A stretch of DNA of 64,000 nt from Tuctoria greenei. Taxonomy: Eukaryota; Streptophyta; Magnoliopsida; Poales; Poaceae. Made by a program: the position numbers and the translations under genes. Where the stretch lies: the NCBI GenBank assembly GCA_036927565.1, contig JAYESD010000008.1, forward strand, positions 115,967,498 to 116,031,497, in the 5' to 3' direction. The notes under the pieces are model-generated. The model worked only from the letters and a program-made list of their open reading frames with translations. It did not search any database and was not told the origin of the DNA. The stretch's first letter is position 1. Every line of letters begins with the position of its first letter. Of this stretch, positions 56,635 through 64,000 are shown piece after piece.

Positions 56635-58255
56635 TTGCAGGGTCGGACCGATGCATTTCGGGCCCTTTGTCACTATTGGGCTAGCGATGAATTTAAGGCT
56701 AAGTCCAGGAAGGGTCGAGAGTGCAGAGGGGTCGAGGGGAAGAGCAAGCACGACCAAGATAACCACTTGTGTTTAGCTAAACGCATGGTAAGTGTATGTA
56801 ACTTATGTTTATATATTCATAATATACTATTCGTACTAACACGTATTGATAGGATCGTGAGACGAGGGTACCGCCGACCCCTGCTGAGATCTGGAAGAGA
56901 GGTCACAGGGACTCTTCTCAGCCTCAGGGTGCAACCAGGCTGTAGCTGAGCGATTGGTAAGTTTAGAAATCATTCATATTAAATATAACTATATGGATTG
57001 TTGAACTTACACATTTTCTTGTTTTGCAGACTAAGTACGGGAAGGAGGTTAGGAAGATACACAGCGAAGATTTCGATTGGGAACGTGAACCAATCGATCC
57101 TCAAGCCGCGTATGCAAGCAGAGGTGTAAAAGCACACAAAAGGTGAGTTTATAAGTCATTTTATCATTTTCAATTCAAAGTATTCAAGATATTTCAATTT
57201 CATATTATTGACTCTCTTTTTTATAGGCTCGCCATATTCGACGGGGTTGTCGACTCGAGGGCGGTGAGACCTGCAAGAGGCAGCTCCACGTAGGTTTCGT
57301 CGGTGGGCACGTCAGGTCGCAGAATCTCGCAAAGGGACATTGAGATGCATTCCCTCCAAAAACTGTAGAAGAGAACCTCAGGCAATAGGAGGAGGTAGAA
57401 CGCTAAAGGATCGCGATGGGGGCCACGATCTCTTCCCAGGCAGCAGTGTTGTTGCAGATGCGGGAAGCAATGGAGGTAACAAAATGAAAACTAAAGTTCT
57501 CATTAATTCAACGTAAATGACTTACTAATAGGTAACATTTATGTTTGCAATGACAGGCCATGGCTCGGCGCAAGGTCTGGGGATCCAGCTACCACCACTA
57601 CCGGTCCTTCCAAGCGATCCTTCTTCTGCGGGTCAGGTAATTTTCTATGACAACTTAACAATTCTAGTTTACCACAACCAAAATAAAGCGAGGAAATGGA
57701 GTGACAGTGAAAGATAGTTAGATAGAGTGAGAGATGGAGTTAGAAGAGGGAGGAAGATAGAGAAAAAGGATTGAGATAGAAGAGAGAGGGAGATAGTTAG
57801 ATAGAAGAAAAGAATTAAAACAGAAGAACGAGAGAGATAGAAGAAAGAGTGAGAGATAGTTAGATAGAGTGGGAGAGGAATGAAGAGACAGAGGGAGATG
57901 TAGATGGAGATAGAAGGAGGGGAAGAGAGAGGGAGATGTAGATGGAGATAGATGGAGGAAGATAGAGGGGAAATGATAGCAATAGAGAGATAGAGTGTGA
58001 GAGAGATAGATGAGATAGAAGGAGGAATGAAAAGAGAGAGGAAGAGAGGGGATCTAGATGGAGATAGAGGGAGAGGGAGGGAGAGAGATATTGATGCATT
58101 TATATTCTAACTCTAAATCTCATTAATTGCAGGGATCTGCGACGGCTGCTCAGACTCCGTCACCGTTATTACCGCCACCTGCAATGAGGCGCAACGACGA
58201 CTTCAGCTTCGTAGGTGGCTTTGGAGGTGGCTTCGGAGGTCAGACAGGCAAGTGA
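56635..58255 (+). pseudogene. CACTA element I: plant transposon protein (Transposase_24-like), multi-exon
   Basis: Six exon-like blocks with consensus splice sites: to 56787 (LCHYWASDEFKAKSRKGREC), 56853-56956 (TPAEIWKRGHRDSSQ), 57030-57142 (YGKEVRKIHSEDFDWEREPI), 57237-57475 (LAIFDGVVDSRAVRPARGSS), 57557-57636 and 58133-58255 (DDFSFVGGFGGGFGGQTGK, stop). Donors read GTAAGT, GTAAGT, GTGAGT, GTAACA, GTAATT; each acceptor ends AG. The protein resembles the Ptta/En/Spm plant transposon family, a companion of CACTA transposases. Stops in the second and fourth blocks and an unclear start make it a pseudogene. Confidence 0.72.
57690..58092 (+). repeat. GA-rich simple repeat in the last intron of element I
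   Basis: About 400 bases of GAGAGATAGA and AGATAGAAG-type sequence on the plus strand, almost purely purine apart from T. It opens a spurious Ser/Leu-rich frame on the minus strand. Confidence 0.9.
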
Positions 58256-58429
58256 GCTCTTGTTTGCTTTGTTGATGGTGATGTGCGATGTATCGACGAT
58301 ATTGTGAAGTTGTTTGTGATTGTGATGCTATTTGTGAATGTCATATGTTATCTTGTATGTTCTGTGATTCTGCCCATCGAGTTGGGTAGTATTTTCAGTT
58401 TTTTTTTAAAAAAATAAAAACCTTATTTG

Positions 58430-58805
58430 CGATGGATTTTTATACAGAACTGTCGCAAATAAGGATCTAGGCTGTTGCAAACTAGCCTCTGTTATTTGCG
58501 ACGGCCCGGCCATCGTAATTAAGTCCCTATTTGCGACGGCCAGTAAGTCGCAAATGGCCGCGTGGGCCCCGTCGGATGACCGCGTGGGACCCATCGGCTG
58601 AGCTTATTTGCGACAGCCTGGCCGTCGCAAATAGGTACTTAATTGCGACGGTCTTGCCGTCGCAAATCGACTTGTGGGGCCCATCGACCCCTGGCAATAA
58701 TTTGCGACGGCTACTGCGGGCCGTCGCAAATAAGTAAAGCCGTCGCAAATAGCTTATTCGCGACGGTTATTGGCTTCTTTGCGACAGCCCTGGCCGTCGC
58801 AAATT
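58430..58805. repeat. Right subterminal repeats of CACTA element I
   Basis: More than ten copies of the TTTGCGACGGC motif in both orientations within about 375 bases of the right end, matching the left cluster. Confidence 0.93.
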
Positions 58806-58823
58806 ATCAGGATTCCTATAGTG

Positions 58824-59201
58824 TCACGACTTGGAGCTTGCTGTCATGGTCCTTGCTCTAAAAATGTGGAGACATTATTTGCTTGGAAATCTGGTTCACC
58901 TCTACACCGACCACAAAAGTTTGAAGTATATCTTTACTCAGAAGGAGCTGAACATGAGGCAACGAAGATGGTTAGAATTGATTAAGGATTATGAGATTGA
59001 GATTCATTATCATCCCGGCAAAGCTAATGTGGTTGCTAATGCACTTAGCCGCAAATCTCATGTCAATAATTTGACCATCATTCCTATGGAAGAAGGAGAA
59101 GAACCGAGTCTATATGTAGTTCCATATGGTGATTTATACAATCTTGCCCTCATTCCGACAATCCGAGATGAGATTATGAAGCTCAAAAGAAGGACAAGGG
59201 T
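58824..59201 (+). pseudogene. Element E pol: RNase H C-terminal part
   Basis: Continues from 55252: DLELAVMVLALKMWRHYLLG (Glu site), VHLYTDHKSLKYIFTQKELN (Asp), QRRWLELIKDYEIEIHYHPG, NVVANALSRKSH (last Asp position reads Asn-Ala, where relatives often have Asp-Ala). It is open to about 59240. This segment is well preserved. Confidence 0.9.
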
Positions 59202-60610
59202 ATGTCTCACATACTCAAGAGACTGGACTGCGGTGAGATGAAGTGCTTTCGAATAGATGAACATGGTGCTCTATGGTTCATGAATCAGATTGTAGTGCCC
59301 CGTGACATGGAACTCCGACAGAAAATTTTGGACGAGGCTCACTTGTCCAAATATTCTATTCATCCGGGCAGCAATAAAATGTATCAAGACTTGAAGACTA
59401 AGTTTTGGTGGACAAGGATGAAGCGTGAGATCGCTATGTACATATCTGAGTGTGATACGTGTCGGCGAGTGAAGGCCGACCATATGAAGAAAGCGGGACA
59501 GCTGCAACCGCTGAATATTCCAGCATGGAAATGGGAGGATGTGAGTAAGGACTTCATCGTCAGATTGCCACTCACATTCCGGGAGCATGAATCGATTTGC
59601 ATGGTAGTCAATTGACTAACCAAGTCAGCACACTTCATTCCGGTAAATGTCATATTCAATGCTAAGAAATATGCGGAGTTGTACATATCAAGAATTGTGT
59701 GCCTACACGACATTCCCCGCACGATTATTTCAGATCGAGGCTCGCTGTTTGTTTCTCGTTTCTGGTAGCAGCTGCACACCTCATTTGGTACTAAACTGAT
59801 TAGAAGCTCTGCCTATCACCCGCAGACCGATGGACAAACTGAGCGGGTGAATCAAGTACTTGAGGACATGTTGCGAGCCTGTGCCATCCACCACGGTAAA
59901 AATTTGGATGATCATTTACCATTGGCGGAATTCTCGTACAACAATGGTTATGAAGTGAGTATCAAGATGGCACCATATGAAGCTCTCTACGGCCGGAAAT
60001 GCCGCACACCGCTGAATTGGTGCGAGTCCGGCGAAAGAATGACATTCGGGATTGATCTAGTGAACAAAGCCGAGGAACATGTTTGAATCATTCAAGCGAA
60101 CTTGAGAGCGGCTCAATCTAGACAGAAGAATTATGCGGACAAGCGGCGCCGCCCGCTGCACTTCAATGTCGAGGACCACGTATACCTATGCGTGTCTCCG
60201 ATGAAAGGAATTCACCGGTTCGGAGTAAAAGGAAAGCTAGCTCCCCGGTTTATTGGTCCGTTTGCTATTACGGACAAGTGCGGACCTGTGGCTTATAGAT
60301 TACAATTGCCTTCATTTGTCGCTGGTATCCACAACATTTTCCATGTATCTCAGCTTCGGAAATGTCTCAAGTTCACAGCTGCAGTCCACACGGATGAGAT
60401 CGGCGAGTTGCAACCGCATCTCACATAATCCGAACATCCGATTCAAATTCTCGATAAGAAGGCTCGAACAACGCGGAACCGCACGCTGTGGTTCTATAAA
60501 GTGTTATGGAGCAACTATACTTCTGAAGGAGCGAATGGGAATCCGAAGAATATCTCCGCTCCAACTATCCGGATTTCTTATCGTCTCATATCCGGTAATT
60601 TCTCTCCTAC
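59202..60610 (+). pseudogene. Element E pol: integrase with chromodomain-like C-terminus
   Basis: One frame with stops at 59613, 59767, 60084 and 60426. HHCC zinc domain (LDEAHLSKYSIHPGSNKMYQ, CDTCRRVKADH), first core acid in WEDVSKDFIVRLP, second in TIISDRGSLFV, third in TDGQTERVNQ; C-terminal GPFAITDKCGPVAYRLQLP and IHNIFHVSQLRKC. After the last stop come HPIQILDKKARTTRN and FYKVLWSNYTSEGA; after a one-base shift, SEEYLRSNYPDFL: a chromodomain-like motif typical of chromoviruses. All three core acids are kept. Confidence 0.92.
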
Positions 60611-60649
60611 ATTCGTCTCTTCATTGTAATCTCGGGACGAGATTCTTTT

Positions 60650-60662
60650 AAGGCGGGAGTAA
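60650..60662 (+). promoter_or_regulatory. Element E polypurine tract
   Basis: AAGGCGGGAGTAA immediately before the 3' LTR, the expected plus-strand primer; two non-purines interrupt it. Confidence 0.75.
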
Positions 60663-63600
60663 TGTAAAAGCCCTAATTTCCATAATTCAAAGTTCAGTTA
60701 GGACTAAAAAAATTTTGAATGGTAAAAAGAAATAAATAGGAAATGAGAAAAACAAATTACAAACTCCAAAAGGGGGAATTCAAAAAACTAAACTTAGCTA
60801 CTGTTCAAATGAAGTTAACATGATGATTTGAGTTGACCATTTGATTCCAAATATTTAAAATAGCCTCCCTGCAAACTTTCATAATTTTTGAAGCAAGTTT
60901 GCTATTTAATTCAATAGCTACATTGAATTTATCTCAAATTCAAGTTCCAGTTTGAATTCAAATGAAACTTTTTGAAATCAGCAATCTGAAATCAAAATCA
61001 AATTTTACATAATTAATCCAGCCTTCCCACAAAAATCTAGCAAATTTTCGACTGAATTAGGTGGTAGAAGTGAATGAGCAAGGATGAGGATGAGGGAGAG
61101 AAGTGGGACCCACCTGACATTGGAAGAGTGCTCTGTTATTTCTTCCCAGGGCGCCACCACACCGCATGCATTTGGCCAACGAGGTGTGTGCTTCCCTGCT
61201 TGCCACCATCTTCATCCAGCATGCCCAGAGCTCCTACTTATCTTCCTCCAAGCCCCAAAGTCGAGCACTTCACCGTTGCTTCATTCCCCGGCACCAGATT
61301 TTGCCCACCGGCAAGTTCTTCCCCTCCAACTAGAAATCCAGCAAGGATCATCGGTATGGAGCGGTTTTCTTTGCAGCCTGTCATTGCTCCACGTCTTGCG
61401 CACCGGTTTGATCAATCCCTCGTGCAGTTTGAGCCTCCCCAACAGTGGACAAGGCGATTTGCCAGCCACCATGCTATGTTTTACCCTGCCGCTCCTCTGT
61501 TCACCATCGACCCGGCACTATACAACATTTTTCATCCTCGGCCTTGAAGGAAAAAGATGGTCTATATAACCTAGAATCTGCTCGTAAAGTTTCAGCCCTT
61601 GCCATCCCTCCTAGCTCGAGTATTAGTGATTTTCCCGATGAGCTTCGTGTATGAACTGAGGAGGTCTCGGTCCAAATTTGTTTTCCGCGTTTGATTATCT
61701 CTCGTGGCCGTGAGATTTTATGTTCCTCATGTTCCTACGCACCTTCACAAAGAAAAAGCGAAGAGATTCATCGAGTAGATACTTGGGAAATCAAATTTTC
61801 CTAGCCACCAGTCGGAAAACACGACCTCATCATCGAATGCATATTTTCACAACCTTTTCATCGTTTTGGAAAACCCTACCAGCATCCTTAGGTCTCCAGC
61901 AACAGTTTGGAGTTTACTCCGACCAGAAAAAGGCACCATAGGGCCCGGCCGACATGACCGTAACCCTAGCTCTGCCCGCCGCCGTCGCACCGCCATCTCC
62001 GGCCGCCAATCGCCGTCGGGAACCTTACCATCGTGTTCTCCGTCTGATTATTGGTGGGGCGGTGAGTTTGGAGCAATGGCGTGCCCTGGAATGGCCGTGT
62101 GGCGAGTGGCCGCCGTTGGGCGCCGCCGCGAGTCGGTCCTCAGCGTCGTGGGCGAGAGGTTGAAGAAGACCCGTGGGGCCCGACCGTCAGCCAAATGAGC
62201 GCGCGCCCTGGATCTGCTGCGGCTTGGCGATCGGCTGTGTCTACAACCCGGAACCGCGTGGCCCCGTGTGGCTTGAATGCCACTGGTCCATTTTAAACCC
62301 GTGGGGCCCATTGTTTAATTCAAACTTTTCTCTTTAGATTTAAATCCATATTTTGCTCCAACTTTGAAAATCCATATCACATAGAATACTTGTCGAAAGA
62401 TTCCCAAATAAATTTTGTTGGAACCAGGATGATCTGTACTTTCAAGTGGTGCACTTGGATCTGTATGAAAATCCATAAATTATTCTCAATGATTCCATAA
62501 ATAAAAATTCTATTGGAATTCATTACGGGTGCTCCATTCATTCAGAAATTCTCCATTTTTTCCACATCATTCCAAATAATTTCCTTGAGTTCCAGTAAAA
62601 ATTTCAGGTCCATTTGAGTTCATTTAAAGAGCCAAATGGTGTTTCCAATCTCATTGTACCTAGAAATTCCAAAATATCTAGAAACATTTCAGCAAATTGT
62701 CCAGACTTCTAAATTAAATATCTCACAGTAGAATGGTTAGAAAATTACGAAACCAATTTTTTTGAGTCACTATTGACCTCCTATAAACAGAACACCTACT
62801 TTTGGCCATGTTAAAATACCAGATTGCCCATGAAAATTCTGGGAATGGTTTATATACATTGAATATTATACAACAGAGACTTCCATAAACTTAGCCCAAT
62901 TTCAGCCAGTTCCTCACCCATAGTTCCTAGTGTCCACTGTAAAATTTCCAGAACCAGTGGCCATTATTTAGTATACTTAATTGTATTTCCTTTCAGCTAT
63001 GTAATAATACCAATATTGATTCACTTGTATTATTCCTTGCATATTGAATAGTTGTCGAGCTCGAGAAGACCCCAGAGCCATTGGATGTTATCAACCCGGG
63101 ACTAACTTTAACCCCGTCTCGCAGCCAGACAAGCCCCGGTTTGCATTTAACAGTGTTTTAAACTTTTATTTGTATCACACTATATGGGTTAGTATGTATG
63201 TGCATTAAGTCTAGGTTATTCTTGGAGTTTTCCACATGCATGACAAGAGAACCCATGAGAGAAGGGTAGATGGTTATGTCCTTGATGTGTCCATGCTATG
63301 CTTAATGTTATAGTTGTTTCGATAGAAGTCGAGTAGTTAGAATCCACTCGCGAGTTCAGGAATTGGATTCACACGAAATCGGTCGAGTGAGAGATTCATC
63401 ATTTGGTTAAATATGAGACTGGGCATGGAGTAGGAGCAGCAGGACATAGAGGCATGTGAGCTATTGTTGTGCCTGTGTTGGTCAAGGACCGATCCGTGTG
63501 CAGCCCTGTTGAAAAGGTTTGAATGTACCAAAGGCATACTGGATATATGGGACCCAGTAAACCGATGTGACTTGTCCACCTTAGCGTCGAGGCATACCCC

Positions 63601-63848
63601 ACCGCATTATAGGTGTGGGTTGAGAGCAGCAAGATGTAAACCTGCCAGCGGGTACCTTGTACTTCGTGTGGGGGCCTCCTGCTCGTAGTGGTGGGACCGG
63701 TTTGACGTGTAGGTAGCGGGTGAAAGGTTGCCGCATACAACATCAGTGGATTGTGCCTTCATAGATCCGAGTGTGGGTGTATTTGTCGTGCTATTCGGAT
63801 ATCCCTGCAGGTGTATATCGATTCGAGTCGTCATCCTCTACGGTTATT
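60663..63848 (+). repeat. Element E 3' LTR, interrupted by element J
   Basis: Starts TGTAAAAGCCCTAATTTCC and follows the 5' LTR base by base with scattered changes up to GGTTATT, which matches about 38085-38092 of the 5' copy. The remaining 670 bases should lie after J outside the window. Confidence 0.92.
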
Positions 63849-64000
63849 TGTAACACCCTTATTTTCATGCATCATGCCCTACATACATTCATATACATGT
63901 TTAACATTAACCCACAACAAGAGGAACGAGTTTAAAATTGATTTAGAACAAAACCACACTAAAAATGGAGGAAAGTGCAGACTAGTCCGATTTTACTGAG
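63849..64000 (+). mobile_element. Element J: start of an inserted LTR, cut by window end
   Basis: Similarity to the E LTR stops at 63848, and TGTAACACCCTTATTTTCAT begins, resembling the first bases of solo LTR H (TGTAACACCCTCAATTTTCG). About 130 bases in, a copy of the dyad (CAGACTAGTCCGAT, near 63979) occurs. Orientation is inferred from the TG start; it could also be a 3' LTR copy. Nothing more can be said within 152 bases. Confidence 0.7.

Larger units (their letters stand above)
55253..58823 (+). mobile_element. Element I: CACTA (En/Spm) DNA transposon (3,571 bp)
   Basis: Left end CACTACAAGAAATGTG, right end (reverse complement) CACTATAGGAATCCTG, flanked by perfect 3-bp duplications TCA (55250-55252 and 58824-58826). 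Both ends carry many subterminal copies of TTTGCGACGGC in both orientations, the hallmark of CACTA elements. Excising it restores the RNase H frame of E (PTH followed by DLELA). It carries one decayed transposon gene but no recognisable TNP2-type transposase, so it is non-autonomous. Confidence 0.96.
34963..63848 (+). mobile_element. Element E: chromodomain-type Ty3/gypsy retrotransposon with four insertions
   Basis: LTR (34963-38760), initiator-Met primer site, 1.5-kb leader, gag, protease, RT, RNase H, integrase with a chromodomain-like C-terminus, polypurine tract and a 3' LTR that runs to the J insertion and presumably beyond the window. Gene order and the C-terminal chromodomain place it among plant chromoviruses, probably Tekay/Del-like given the LTR size (lineage is inference). 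Insertions are G (41040), H (51401), I (55253) and J (63849). Removing G, H and I leaves an internal region of about 6 kb. The right-hand target duplication is outside the window. Confidence 0.93.

Noticed and set aside
57860..58099. Ser/Leu-rich minus-strand frame
   Set aside because: Translation of a GA-rich simple repeat in an intron.

Overview
The window is intergenic DNA of a plant nuclear genome, almost certainly a grass. I see no host gene, tRNA, rRNA or CRISPR array. Nearly every base belongs to a transposable element, many nested in one another. Grass origin is inferred from the families present: SIRE/Maximus-like copia, Athila-like, Tat-like and chromodomain gypsy elements with very long LTRs, and an En/Spm (CACTA) element. 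I cannot name the species. I use letters A to J for the elements.

Left nest (1-34322). D (minus strand, chromodomain-type Ty3/gypsy) is the oldest layer; only its leader (9585-10785 and 32425-32588) and 5' LTR (32589-34322) are seen. C (plus strand, Ty1/copia, 6391-9584) lies in D. A (minus strand, SIRE-like copia, 1-6390, cut by the window edge) lies in the integrase gene of C. F (minus strand, Tat-like gypsy, 10786-32419) lies in the D leader and carries an antisense gene on the plus strand (12165-15550). B (minus strand, Athila-like gypsy, 22747-31747) lies in the 5' LTR of F. Target-site duplications support F (TGCGT/TGCAT) and B (ATTGT/ATTGT).

Spacer (34323-34962): AT-rich, with a diverged 165-bp tandem duplication.

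Right nest (34963-64000). E (plus strand, same family as D) has a 3.8-kb 5' LTR and runs to the window edge. Four insertions break it. G is a SIRE-like copia (41040-50654, duplication CTGAG) in gag. H is a solo LTR (51401-54051, duplication TTTGG) in the protease region. I is a CACTA transposon (55253-58823, duplication TCA) in the RNase H domain. J is an LTR that starts at 63849 in the E 3' LTR.

All coding regions are decayed by stops, frameshifts or catalytic changes, so I call them pseudogenes. The strongest unexplained signal is a short dyad, CGGAC-WW-GTCCG, arrayed upstream of the TATA box in the LTRs of two unrelated copia families (A/G and C). It is also seen once in J, inside the gag frame of G, and in the 3' non-coding part of G. 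Other LTR families here carry their own GC-rich repeated motifs in the same U3 position. The other notable signals are extra non-gag/pol genes in F (antisense, probably spliced) and G (sense, in the env-like position).
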